NCBI GenBank assembly: GCA_036381495.1
Contig: DASVCS010000025.1
Location: forward strand, 1-64,000
Direction of reading: 5' to 3'
From: DASVCS01 sp036381495
Lineage (GTDB): Bacteria; Gemmatimonadota; Gemmatimonadetes; Longimicrobiales; RSA9
DNA length: 64,000 nucleotides
Shown: positions 9,552 to 18,147 of the stretch, piece by piece
How positions within the stretch are numbered: position 1 is the first letter of the stretch
Layout: every line of letters begins with the position of its first letter
The notes under the pieces: model-generated
The model's database searches: none
What the model saw: the letters and a program-made list of their open reading frames with translations, nothing else
What the model was told of the DNA's origin: nothing
Made by a program: the position numbers and the translations under genes

Positions 9552-9608
9552 CCCGTCCCTCCCGATTTTGCGTGTCGGCTGGCGACGATCTCTAACTTCA
9601 CGGTCAAC

Positions 9609-9641
9609 GTTAGTTAGGTTTATCTCGTATCCCTAACTAAC
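9609..9641. promoter_or_regulatory. Candidate operator upstream of fic
   Basis: GTTAGTTAGG at 9609-9618 and CCTAACTAAC at 9632-9641 form a perfect 10-bp inverted repeat with a 13-base AT-rich spacer, in an otherwise GC-rich 196-base gap. It lies about 60 bases upstream of the fic start. The arms are direct GTTA/GTTA units, as in many dimeric regulator sites. An RNA hairpin is the alternative reading. Confidence 0.5.
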
Positions 9642-9747
9642 ATACCGCGCGCGTAAGGGAACGGCAACGTGTGCCTGCGCGCAAGAGACTGTCCCAGCCC
9701 AGCACGAACGCCCCATGTCAGGCACGCCGGATCACGACACCGCTCGA

Positions 9748-12700
9748 TTACCCCCTCGACCGGGCCGTGAGCGCTCGGACCAGGAGTGTGGTCGCGGCTC
9801 CGGCGACGAGGAGTCCGGCCGCGATCGCCGGGGCGGACGGCGGGCGCGCGGGCTCCGGCGCGATCTCCCGCTCCGGATACGGCACGCCCTCGCCGCCGCG
9901 TTCCGGCTGCCGCAGCGCCAGCGCGAGGACCTCGGCCAGGTGCAGCGCCCGGCGCGGCGTGGCGTGCTCGATCTGGGTCCGGCAACTGAAGCCGTCCGCG
10001 ACGATGAACGTATTCGGCGATGCGTCGCGAACGGCCGGGAGCAGGACCCGCTCCCCCGCGCGCATCGAGACGTCGTAGTGCGCCGCCTCGTAGCCGAAGG
10101 AGCCGGCGAGTCCGCAGCATCCGGAATCGAGCGTCGCCACATCGAGCCCGAGATCGGACAACACGCGCTCGTCCGGCTGCATCCCGATGAGCGCCTTCTG
10201 GTGGCAGTGCCCGTGCAGCAGCGCCCGTCCTCGAAGTCGCGGGAAATCCCGGGATCCGCGCATCTGCTCGAGGAACTCGCCGAGCGTGAACACCTGGCGA
10301 CCGAGCCGCCGGGCATCCTCGTCGTTCGGAAGGAGGTTTCCCAACTCGTCGCGGAAGACCGCGACGCAGCTCGGCTCCAGGCCGACCACCGGGACGCCGG
10401 CCCGCACCGCCGGTCGCAGCGCCTCGAGGATCTCCCCGAGCCGCCGCTTCGCCTGGTCCAGCATCCCGTAATCGTAGAGCGGGCGCCCGCAGCAGAGCGG
10501 CTGTACCGGGACCTCGACCTCCAGGCCCGCGGCCTCCAGCACCGCGACCGCCGCGCGCGCGGTCTGCGGGGAGAAATGGTTGTTGAAGGTGTCGGGCCAG
10601 AGCACGACCCGTCCCGCGCCGTCGGGCCGCGGCGAGACACCCCGGCCGCCGCGCCGCCACCACCACGCCCGGAACGTCTGGCGCGCGAAGGCCGGCAGCT
10701 CCCGCTCCCCGGCCAGCCCGAGCATCCGCTTCACCGGACCGGCGAGCGCGGGCGTGCGGAGGACCAGGTTCGCAACACCCGGCGCGAGCGCGGCAACGCG
10801 TGCCCAGCGAAAGACCTGCCCCAGCGTGTAGGCGGCCGGTGGACGGAGCCGACCCTCGTAGTAATGCGACAGGAACTCGGCCTTGTACGTCGCGATGTCG
10901 ACCGAGACCGGACACTCGCCCTTGCACCCCTTGCAGGCAAGACAGAGGTCGAGCGATTCCTTCACCGCCTCGCTCTTCCACCCGTCCGTGATCGCCTCGC
11001 CCCGCAGCATCTCGAAGAGGAGGTGGGCGCGACCCCGCGTCGTATGCTGCTCCTCCCGCGTCGCCATGAAGCTCGGGCACATGGTGCCCGCCTCGAGACG
11101 ACGGCACTTGCCGACGCCGAAACAACGCTCCGTGGCGGCGGCGAAGCTGCCGTGGTCGTCCGGGAACCGGAAGTGCGTCGACACGGGGATCGGGTTGTAG
11201 TCCGGCCCGGTTCGCAGGTTCGAATCCAGCGGGTAAGGGTCGACGACCTTCCCCGGATTCATCCGTCCTTCGGGGTCCCAGATCGACTTGAACTCGCGGA
11301 ACGCCTGCACGAGATCCGGGCCGAACATCCGGGGCAGGAACTCGGCGCGGGCCTGGCCATCGCCGTGCTCGCCCGAGAGCGACCCGCCGAAGGAGAGGAC
11401 GAGGTCGGCGGCGTCGCTCATGAAGGAACGATAGCGCTGGACCCCGGCGGCCGTCTTCAGATCGAAAGTGATCCGGCAGTGGATGCAGCCGTCGCCGAAG
11501 TGGCCGTAGAGGGAGTAGGCGTAGCCGTAGCGCCGGAGGAGCGGGATGAACTCGCGGAGATAGTCGCCCAGCCGTTCGGGTGCGACGGCCGCGTCCTCCC
11601 ACCCGGGCCACGCGTCCTCGATGCCCGGAACGCGGCTCGCGCCGACGCCCGCCTCCCGGACCTCCCAGACCGCTTGCTGCTCGCCGACGTCGGTGACCAC
11701 CGTCGTGCCGACCCGATCACCGCCGCTCCGCTCGATCCAGTCCCTCACCTCGCGTGCGCGGTCGGCGGCTTCCGCGGGCGAGTCCCCGCCGAACTCGACC
11801 AGGAGCCAGGTCTTGCCGCCGGGGAGGAACTCACCGCCCAGCAGCGGCTTCCCCTTCCGCGCCATGTTCTCGAGCACGTGCGCCGTGACGGCCTCGAGCG
11901 CGAGCGGGCCCCGATCCCGGATCTCCGGGACGTGGTCGGCCGCGAGCCACGGCTCGGGGTAGCCGATCACCAGCAGCGCCCGGCCGGGTGGGCTCGGGAT
12001 GAGGCGCAGCTTCGCCCGCAGCACCAGCGCACAGGTGCTCTCCGACCCGACCAGGGCGCGCGCAACGTGGAACCCCCGTTCGGGGAGCAATTCGTCCAGG
12101 TTGTAGCCCGACACGCGGCGGGGGATGTCCGGAAAGCGTTCACGGATCCGGTCCGCGTACCGGTCCCGGAGCGCCACGAGTCGGGAATAGATCTCGCCGG
12201 TGCGGCCGCCCTGCCCCACGAGTCGTTCCAGCTCCTCCGGGCCGGTCGCACCCACGCGCAGGACCGTACCGTCGTAGGTGAGCACCTCCAGCTCCTCGAC
12301 GTTGTCCACGGTCTTGCCGCCCATGACCGTATGCGCGCCGCACGAGTTGTTGCCGAGCATCCCGCCGATCGTGCAGTACTGGTGCGTCGCCGGATCGGGC
12401 GCGAACAGCAGCCCGTGCGGGCGCGCCGCCACCTGGAGCTGGTCGTTGATGACCCCCGGCTCGACCCAGGCGAACCGCCCGGCGGGATCCACTTCCAGGA
12501 TCCGGTTCAGATACTTCGAGAAGTCGATGACGACGGCGACGTTGCAGCACTGCCCGGCGAGGCTCGTCCCGCATCCGCGGCCGAGGATCGGCGCCCCCCA
12601 CCGGCGACACGCCGCCACCGTCTCCACGACGTCCTCGACGGTTCGCGGAATCACGACGCCGATCGGCACCTGCCGGTAGACCGAGAGGTCCGTCGCGTAC

Positions 12701-12963
12701 AGCGCCCGGCTTCCGGCGTCGAAGCGGACCTCACCCGCGATCGTGCGCCGCAGCTCGGCCGCGAGCCCGGCCGCGTCGAGCCGCGCGGCTGCGGCCCGCG
12801 CCGGGCGCTCTTCGACCACCGGGAGCATCGCGCCCCGCCTCGCGGCGGGTGCCGGCCCTGCGGCGCGCGCCCGGCCGCGCGCCCAACGCCCGCGTCGAGC
12901 GGACCGACCCGCTTCGGGCCGGTCCGCTCCCGATCGGCCGGGGATGGATCCGGAAGATGACAT
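9748..12963 (-). CDS. Fused FAD-linked oxidase and Fe-S oxidoreductase (D-2-hydroxyglutarate/glycolate dehydrogenase type)
   Basis: A 1071-residue fusion resembling E. coli YdiJ. Residues about 75-300 are the FAD_binding_4 domain (PILGRGCGTSLAGQ and IGGMLGNNSCGAHTVMGG), followed by the FAD-oxidase C domain with GHFGDGCIHCR and GGSLSGEHGDGQARAEFL. About residue 580 on is an Fe-S half: FGVGKCRRLEAGTMCPSF and CLACKGCKGECPVSVDIATYK carry two cysteine clusters, then CCG motifs (QPLCCGRPLYDYG and DSGCCGLAGSFGYE) of the GlpC/GlcF type. It should oxidise a D-2-hydroxyacid and pass electrons to a carrier. The start at 12963 has AGGAGG 7 bases upstream. Two oddities: a 45-residue Arg/Ala-rich N-extension and a C-terminal hydrophobic segment (IAAGLLVAGAATTLLV) that may anchor it to the membrane. 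Confidence 0.9.
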   Translation of the reverse strand: MSSSGSIPGRSGADRPEAGRSARRGRWARGRARAAGPAPAARRGAMLPVVEERPARAAAARLDAAGLAAELRRTIAGEVRFDAGSRALYATDLSVYRQVPIGVVIPRTVEDVVETVAACRRWGAPILGRGCGTSLAGQCCNVAVVIDFSKYLNRILEVDPAGRFAWVEPGVINDQLQVAARPHGLLFAPDPATHQYCTIGGMLGNNSCGAHTVMGGKTVDNVEELEVLTYDGTVLRVGATGPEELERLVGQGGRTGEIYSRLVALRDRYADRIRERFPDIPRRVSGYNLDELLPERGFHVARALVGSESTCALVLRAKLRLIPSPPGRALLVIGYPEPWLAADHVPEIRDRGPLALEAVTAHVLENMARKGKPLLGGEFLPGGKTWLLVEFGGDSPAEAADRAREVRDWIERSGGDRVGTTVVTDVGEQQAVWEVREAGVGASRVPGIEDAWPGWEDAAVAPERLGDYLREFIPLLRRYGYAYSLYGHFGDGCIHCRITFDLKTAAGVQRYRSFMSDAADLVLSFGGSLSGEHGDGQARAEFLPRMFGPDLVQAFREFKSIWDPEGRMNPGKVVDPYPLDSNLRTGPDYNPIPVSTHFRFPDDHGSFAAATERCFGVGKCRRLEAGTMCPSFMATREEQHTTRGRAHLLFEMLRGEAITDGWKSEAVKESLDLCLACKGCKGECPVSVDIATYKAEFLSHYYEGRLRPPAAYTLGQVFRWARVAALAPGVANLVLRTPALAGPVKRMLGLAGERELPAFARQTFRAWWWRRGGRGVSPRPDGAGRVVLWPDTFNNHFSPQTARAAVAVLEAAGLEVEVPVQPLCCGRPLYDYGMLDQAKRRLGEILEALRPAVRAGVPVVGLEPSCVAVFRDELGNLLPNDEDARRLGRQVFTLGEFLEQMRGSRDFPRLRGRALLHGHCHQKALIGMQPDERVLSDLGLDVATLDSGCCGLAGSFGYEAAHYDVSMRAGERVLLPAVRDASPNTFIVADGFSCRTQIEHATPRRALHLAEVLALALRQPERGGEGVPYPEREIAPEPARPPSAPAIAAGLLVAGAATTLLVRALTARSRG

Positions 12964-13114
12964 GGGGACCTCCTCTCGCGGCAGGCCGCACGCACGTGGC
13001 GTACCAGCGGGCGGCTGACATCCGGCGGAAAGTCGTTCGGCGTCGGATGCGGCGACTGCCCGGCCCGTTCGGGGCGCCTCCCCTCTGAACTTGGCTTGCA
13101 GACGAACGGGAACG

Positions 13115-14050
13115 TCAGTCCTTCGACCGATTCCAGCCGGCCTGAGGCACCCACCGAGCCGTGAACGGATGGCCGGCCGCGGCGGCACCTAGCACCGGGA
13201 GCACCAACTCGCCGACCCTGGTCACGACATCCCTGAAGCGCTCCGAAACGCCGGCCTGCGCCCTCGACCGCTGCACGAAGGCCGACCACTGTCTCCGGGA
13301 TGCCGGATCCTCCGCGAAGGAGGCGCCGAGCCCGGACGGCACGCCCGAGGGCAAGGCCGTACCCCTGCGGGCGAAGGTCTCGCGGATCTGGTCTCGTAGG
13401 AGCGCACCGTCAAGGTGGCATTCATTCGCGAGCACCCCGAGATCGAAGAAATCCTTGAAACGGCTTGTCGCCGTGCCGAACCGGACGATGGCTTCGAGCT
13501 TTTCGGCTACGGCCGTTTCCGCCGAGTACGCGCGTAGCCGCGGCGGCGGGAATTCGAGTAGCGGCGGTAGTTCGACAGTCTCGGGCAAAGCCACCAGCGC
13601 ATCGCCATAGCCGATGTCGACCTGCGTTCCTACGCGGGCCGCGCCGAGCCTCGCCTCCACCCGAACCCGCTTCCCCAGGTAGGCGGCCCCGTGCCGCGTC
13701 GTCTCCACCCGAAGGGTGCTGAGGTCGAACGCCACCCCGTCGGGCTCCACGTCCGTCGCGAGGACCTCTCGAAACAACGCTTCCACGGCCTCCGCCGTCG
13801 CGTCGCCGAACCCCAGGAAATCCACATCCCGCGTCGCTCTCCGCTGGAGGTCCCAAGCGTAGAACAGCCACGCCCCTTTGAGCACGAAATGGTCAGCGTG
13901 CGCCGATCTGGAGAGCCGAAAGAGGAGTCGTTCGGTGGCGAAGCGGATGAGGAGCGCATTGTAATCCTCCCCAGTCCGTCGCGCGAGGTTCAGAAGACGC
14001 TGGCGAACCGACGCGGCGACGTCCTTCGGCTCCCGCCTCGCCGCGCTCAC
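13115..14050 (-). CDS. AbiEii/AbiGii-type nucleotidyltransferase toxin
   Basis: A 311-residue protein of the AbiEii family, the toxin half of type IV toxin-antitoxin and abortive-infection systems. Family marks are FVLKGAWLFYAW followed by RATRDVDFLG (the G-x-DxD nucleotidyltransferase site, residues about 56-83), TQVDIGYGD near 143, YSAETAVAEKLEAI near 176 and RFKDFFDLG near 198. Known AbiEii proteins transfer nucleotides to a cellular target and stop growth reversibly. Its ATG overlaps the stop of the upstream antitoxin gene by four bases (ATGA), so translation is coupled. All motif residues expected for activity are present, so I judge it intact. Confidence 0.92.
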   Translation of the reverse strand: MSAARREPKDVAASVRQRLLNLARRTGEDYNALLIRFATERLLFRLSRSAHADHFVLKGAWLFYAWDLQRRATRDVDFLGFGDATAEAVEALFREVLATDVEPDGVAFDLSTLRVETTRHGAAYLGKRVRVEARLGAARVGTQVDIGYGDALVALPETVELPPLLEFPPPRLRAYSAETAVAEKLEAIVRFGTATSRFKDFFDLGVLANECHLDGALLRDQIRETFARRGTALPSGVPSGLGASFAEDPASRRQWSAFVQRSRAQAGVSERFRDVVTRVGELVLPVLGAAAAGHPFTARWVPQAGWNRSKD

Positions 14051-14649
14051 GCGATCGCCTGTAGGTACGGCTTCATGACCCGCTGAACGCGACAGATCTT
14101 CGCGAAACGCATGAGCTCGTCCGCGGTGAACAGCCGCCGCTCCCAGCCTTCTCGTAGCGCCTCGACGGCGACATCCACGCCCACTTTGTTCCTGAACTTG
14201 AAGAGGTCCGCGACCGTCTTGGCAGGCCCGAACACCCTCACATCGACACCCTCGATCCTGTGCGTCTCCACGCCCTCACGCATCGCGTCGCCCGAAAACC
14301 ACACGATCTTCAGAGGGAGCACAGGCGAACGGGGCCGCTGTTTCCCCTTCTCGAGCGCCATCCAAATTTGCCAGGGATTCTGCGTGCCGATTCCGTGGAA
14401 CACGAGAGCCGAAAGGAGGCAGACCACGCCGGCCGGAACGAGCTTCACTGCCTCCGCATAGGAGTGCCACTCGGTGATCTCCGCTTCCGGATGTCGGAAC
14501 AGACCCCGCCCGACTTGCTCGAGGTCGCCGCGGTCGCGTAGGCGGTACAGCAGAGCCGTCGGATAACCCGCCGCCTCGGCTTCCCGCGCCCGGACGAGTC
14601 CGCGCTCCTTTACGAATTCCAGCAGGCGTTCCGTTCGCGTGTCGACCAT
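14047..14649 (-). CDS. AbiEi-type antitoxin and autoregulator
   Basis: A 200-residue protein with the AbiEi_4 layout: an N-terminal winged helix (RLLEFVKERGLVRAREAEAAGYPTALLYRLRDRGDLEQVGRGLF) and a C-terminal antitoxin domain (CLLSALVFHGIGTQNPWQIWMAL, then RVFGPAKTVADLFKFRNKVG). In the family it neutralises AbiEii without binding it tightly and represses its own operon through inverted repeats. It is the first gene of the pair and the toxin overlaps it by 4 bases. The upstream gap is distinctly AT-rich compared with the surroundings and holds a candidate operator. Transferred origin is plausible, but no integrase or direct repeats are visible nearby. Confidence 0.9.
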   Translation of the reverse strand: MVDTRTERLLEFVKERGLVRAREAEAAGYPTALLYRLRDRGDLEQVGRGLFRHPEAEITEWHSYAEAVKLVPAGVVCLLSALVFHGIGTQNPWQIWMALEKGKQRPRSPVLPLKIVWFSGDAMREGVETHRIEGVDVRVFGPAKTVADLFKFRNKVGVDVAVEALREGWERRLFTADELMRFAKICRVQRVMKPYLQAIA

Positions 14650-14690
14650 GGCAATTCGGACGATTGTTGCGATTGCACGTCACTTCATAA

Positions 14691-14706
14691 GATATAACGA
14701 GATATC
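14691..14706. promoter_or_regulatory. AT-rich inverted repeat, candidate AbiEi operator
   Basis: GATAT at 14691-14695 and ATATC at 14702-14706 frame a 6-base core about 45 bases upstream of the antitoxin start. A CGATTG direct repeat (14671-14676 and 14680-14685) lies between it and the gene. On the minus strand TTATATC could serve as a -10 element. AbiEi proteins are known to bind inverted repeats in this position. Confidence 0.45.
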
Positions 14707-14730
14707 ACAACAGTCCATTCCCGCTTGCCA

Positions 14731-15969
14731 TCAATGCGACTCCGTTGTCACGGATTCCGGTCGCGAGTGGGCGGCGAGGACGTCCGAGGTGGCTGCGAAG
14801 CGCACATTTTTCAGCCGCGCCATCGCCGCAATCCCGAACACGGGCCCGAGGGCGAGCATACTGAACGCCGGCCCCCAGCCGACCCGGTCGGAGACCGTGG
14901 TGGCGAGCCAGATGGTGAAGGCGGTGAGGAGGAATCCGAGCGAGGTCTGGAGCGTGAGCGCGGTGCCGACCGCGTCCTGGGGTGCGACCTCCGTGATGAC
15001 GGCGCTGAACTGCGCGGAATCGGCGACGATGGCGAAGCCCCAGACGAGCGCGATCGGGAGCACGATCCACAGCGGCGCCGCGAGGAGCCAGCCGAGCGCG
15101 AGCGAGCCCGCGCCGCTGGCGACCATGGCCCAGATCGTGACGCGCTCGCGGCCGAGCCGGTCGGCCCACACCCCGGCCAGCACCGCGCCGAGGCCGCCGA
15201 TCGCGATCACGGCGAAGCCGGTGACGCCAGCGAGCGCGCCCGCGGCGCCCGGCTCCGCGCCGTGGCCGAGGAAGAGGTCGCGCGCGAAGATCGCGACCAG
15301 CGCCCACCCGGCGTACAACTCCCACATGTGGCCGAGGTAGCCCAGCGTGGCGAGTCGCGTCTCGCGGTGTCGCAGCACGCTGCCCGCGAGCGCCCAGGAG
15401 AAGCGGGCGCGCGGGAAGGCGAACGGCCCATCCCGGTAGCCGACGGCGACGAGCGCCGCGGCGGCGATGGCCATTGCGGAAGATGCGAGGACGACGGGGC
15501 GCCAGTCGACGGTCGCGAACGCGCGGACCAGATGCGGCGTCGCCGAGCCGATGGTGAGCGCGCCGACGATGGTACCGATCGCCAGCCCGCGGCCCTCGCG
15601 GAACCAGGTGGCAATCATCTTCATGGCCGGCGGATAGACGCCGGCCATGAGCGCGCCGGTCGCGAAGCGGAGCGCGATCGCCGCGCCCGCGCCCGGCGCG
15701 AGCACGACGAGCGCGTTGGCGAGCGCGCCGAGCAACGCGGCGCCCGTGAAGAGCGGGCGCGCAGGGATGATGTCGGCCAGGTTGAGGAGCGCGCTGAGCG
15801 CGGCACCGCAGACGAAGCCGAGCTGCACGGCCATGGTCAGCCACGCCACGCCGCCGGCGTCCAGCGTCCACTCGGCGGCGAGGGCGGGCGCCACGGCCGT
15901 GGCGCTGAACCACAGCGTCATGGCGAGGAGTTCGGCCGTCGAGAGGAGCGCCAGCGCGCGCCAGCGCAC
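14731..15969 (-). CDS. MFS transporter
   Basis: A 412-residue major-facilitator protein with about 12 hydrophobic segments. It shows LWFSATAVAPALAAEW in helix 1, FATGALMAGVYPPAMKMIATWFREGRGLAIGTIVGALTIGSATPHLVRAF across helices 4-5 and ADRLGRERVTIWAMVASG in the central loop (a G-x-x-(A)D-R-x-G-R-R-like motif). The GTG start at 15969 lies 4 bases after the acs stop, and its AGGAGG is inside the last acs codons, so both proteins are translated together. The pairing suggests import of acetate or another carboxylate for acetyl-CoA synthetase, but substrate cannot be read from the sequence. It ends 81 bases before the AbiE antitoxin start. Confidence 0.85.
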   Translation of the reverse strand: MRWRALALLSTAELLAMTLWFSATAVAPALAAEWTLDAGGVAWLTMAVQLGFVCGAALSALLNLADIIPARPLFTGAALLGALANALVVLAPGAGAAIALRFATGALMAGVYPPAMKMIATWFREGRGLAIGTIVGALTIGSATPHLVRAFATVDWRPVVLASSAMAIAAAALVAVGYRDGPFAFPRARFSWALAGSVLRHRETRLATLGYLGHMWELYAGWALVAIFARDLFLGHGAEPGAAGALAGVTGFAVIAIGGLGAVLAGVWADRLGRERVTIWAMVASGAGSLALGWLLAAPLWIVLPIALVWGFAIVADSAQFSAVITEVAPQDAVGTALTLQTSLGFLLTAFTIWLATTVSDRVGWGPAFSMLALGPVFGIAAMARLKNVRFAATSDVLAAHSRPESVTTESH

Positions 15970-15973
15970 GGAC

Positions 15974-17926
15974 TCAGGCCTCCTGCTCCTCGTACTGCGC
16001 CTTCAGTCGCGCGACGACCGCGGGGTCGGCCAGCGTCGTCGTATCGCCGAGCGCGCGCCCCTCGGCGACGTCGCGCAGCAGACGCCGCATGATCTTCCCC
16101 GACCGCGTCTTCGGCAGGTCCGCGGCGAAGAGCACGTCGTCGGGCCGCGCGATCGCGCCGATCTTCTCGACCACGTGCGCCTTCAGCTCCTCCTTCAACG
16201 ACTCCGACGGCTCGAACCGATCGCGCAGCGTGACGAACGCGGCGATCGCCTGCCCCTTCAGCTCGTCGGCCTTCCCCACCACCGCCGCTTCCGCGACCGC
16301 GTCGTGCGAGACCAGCGCGCTCTCGACCTCCATGGTCCCGATCCGGTGGCCGGCAACGTTCAGCACGTCATCCACGCGTCCGAGGATCCAGAAGTAGCCA
16401 TCCGCGTCCCGGCGCGCGCCATCACCCGGGAAATACGTGTCCGGCCACTTCGACCAGTAGGTCTCGCGGTACCGCTCGTCATCGCCATAGATCGTGCGCA
16501 TCATCCCGGGCCACGGCCGCGTGAGCGCCAGGTACCCGGCCGGCACCTCGTCGCCCGCATTGTTCAGGACCGTCGCCGAGATCCCCGGGAACGCCACCGT
16601 CGCGCTCCCCGGCTTCGTCTCGGTCAGCCCCGGCAGCGGCGTGATCATGATCCCGCCCGTCTCCGTCTGCCACCACGTGTCCACCACCGGGCAGCGGTCG
16701 TGCCCGATGTGCCGCCGGTACCACATCCACGCCTCCGGGTTGATCGGCTCGCCCACCGTCCCCAGAAGCCGCAGCGTCGAGAGATCATAGCGCTCCGGCC
16801 ACTCCGTGCCCCACCGCATGAACGCGCGGATCGCCGTCGGCGCCGTGTAGAAGATCGTCACGCCGTACTTCTCGACGAGCTGCCACAGCCGCCCGCGGTT
16901 CGGCCAGTCGGGCGCGCCCTCGTACATCACCGTCGTCGCCCCGTTCGCCAGCGGGCCGTACACGATGTAGCTGTGCCCCGTCACCCACCCCACGTCCGCC
17001 GTGCACCAGTAGCAGTCGTCCTCCTTCAGGTCGAAGACCAGCTTCGTCGTCGCATAGACGTGCGTCATGTAGCCGCCCGTCGTGTGCACCACGCCCTTCG
17101 GCTTCCCCGTCGTCCCCGAGGTGTAGAGGATGTAGAGGATGTCCTCCGCATCCATCAGCTCCGCCGGGCACGCCGCCGACGCGTTCTCCATCAGCTCGTG
17201 ATACCAGTGATCGCGGCCGGCCTTCATCTGCGCCGGCGCCTCGAGTCCCGCGCCACGGCGCACCACGACGACGTGCTCGATCGACGGCGTGTCGCTCAGC
17301 GCCTCATCCGCATTCGCCTTCAGCGCCACCGCCTTGCCGCGCCGGAACCCGCCATCCGCCGTCACCAGCACCTTCGCCCGCGCGTCGTTGATCCGGTCTC
17401 GCAGACTCTCCGCCGAAAAGCCGCCGAACACCACCGAATGCGGCGCACCGATCCGCGCACACGCCAGCATCGCGATCGCCGCCTCCGGGATCATCGGCAG
17501 GTAGATCGCCACCCGGTCGCCCCGCCCCACCCCCAACCCCTTCAATACGTTCGCGAACTTGCACACCTCCCGGTGCAGCTCCCAGTAGGTCAGCACCCGC
17601 GAATCGCCCGGCTCCCCCTCCCACACCAGCGCCGCCTTGTTCCGCCGCGCACCCCCGAGGTGCCGATCCAGACAGTTGTACGCCGCGTTCAGCTTCCCGC
17701 CCGGGAACCACTTCGCGTGCGGCGGCGTCCACTCCAGCACCCGCTCCCACGGCTCGAACCAGTCCAGCTCCTGCGCCCATTCCGCCCAGAACCGCTCCGG
17801 GTCCGACGCCGCCCGCTCGTAGATCCCCGGCTCCGCCGCGTTCGCATCCCTCCGGAACTCCTCCGGCGGCGCAAACCGACGCTCTTCGTTGAGGAGCGCT
17901 TCCAACGCCTGCTCGCCTGCGGCCAT
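15974..17926 (-). CDS. acsA: Acetyl-CoA synthetase
   Basis: A 650-residue AMP-forming acetate-CoA ligase of normal length. The P-loop is ILYTSGTTGKPKGVVHTTGGY (about residues 262-282); WWQTETGGIMITP is the A5/acetate-pocket motif; DTYFPGDGARRDADGYFWILGRVDDVLNVAGHRIGTMEVESALV contains the A7-A8 hinge; and PKTRSGKIMRRLLRD carries the C-terminal catalytic lysine that is acetylated in related enzymes. It turns acetate, ATP and CoA into acetyl-CoA for the TCA and glyoxylate cycles. AGGAGG precedes the ATG by 6 bases. It heads a two-gene unit with the MFS transporter. Confidence 0.97.
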   Translation of the reverse strand: MAAGEQALEALLNEERRFAPPEEFRRDANAAEPGIYERAASDPERFWAEWAQELDWFEPWERVLEWTPPHAKWFPGGKLNAAYNCLDRHLGGARRNKAALVWEGEPGDSRVLTYWELHREVCKFANVLKGLGVGRGDRVAIYLPMIPEAAIAMLACARIGAPHSVVFGGFSAESLRDRINDARAKVLVTADGGFRRGKAVALKANADEALSDTPSIEHVVVVRRGAGLEAPAQMKAGRDHWYHELMENASAACPAELMDAEDILYILYTSGTTGKPKGVVHTTGGYMTHVYATTKLVFDLKEDDCYWCTADVGWVTGHSYIVYGPLANGATTVMYEGAPDWPNRGRLWQLVEKYGVTIFYTAPTAIRAFMRWGTEWPERYDLSTLRLLGTVGEPINPEAWMWYRRHIGHDRCPVVDTWWQTETGGIMITPLPGLTETKPGSATVAFPGISATVLNNAGDEVPAGYLALTRPWPGMMRTIYGDDERYRETYWSKWPDTYFPGDGARRDADGYFWILGRVDDVLNVAGHRIGTMEVESALVSHDAVAEAAVVGKADELKGQAIAAFVTLRDRFEPSESLKEELKAHVVEKIGAIARPDDVLFAADLPKTRSGKIMRRLLRDVAEGRALGDTTTLADPAVVARLKAQYEEQEA

Positions 17927-18072
17927 CTCTCTCCTCCTCGCCCACGGGTTCCGGTTCGATCCATAGCGGCGCCAACGGCGCCCACTCCCGTATCATAGGC
18001 CCCGCGTGGCGGCCCCGGCAACCTGCGCGCGCCGCGCGGCCGTACCGCGTCGCGCGCGCCGGCGGCCGGCCC

Positions 18073-18103
18073 TTGACAGCGGGGGATTTTTAGTCTAAGC
18101 TAA
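18073..18103 (+). promoter_or_regulatory. Promoter and candidate metal-repressor box of the DtxR-MCO-ZIP operon
   Basis: TTGACA at 18073-18078 and TAAGCT at 18096-18101 with a 17-base spacer. The overlapping TTAG (18090-18093) and CTAA (18100-18103) form an inverted repeat around TCTAAG, reminiscent of TTAG/CTAA-type DtxR and MntR boxes. A second inverted repeat, TTCAA (18106-18110) with TTGAA (18116-18120), follows. Position over the -10 region would suit repression by the product of the first gene. Confidence 0.5.
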
Positions 18104-18147
18104 CATTCAAGTTCGTTGAACACGGAACCGCAACTTCGGAGCGGCTT

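Noticed and set aside
13115..14710. Integrated mobile island around AbiE and Fic
   Set aside because: No integrase, transposase, attachment repeats or tRNA in or beside the region.
15647..17998. Plus-strand frame of 783 codons opposite acs and the MFS gene
   Set aside because: Arg/Pro/His-rich shadow of acs; no start signal or domain.
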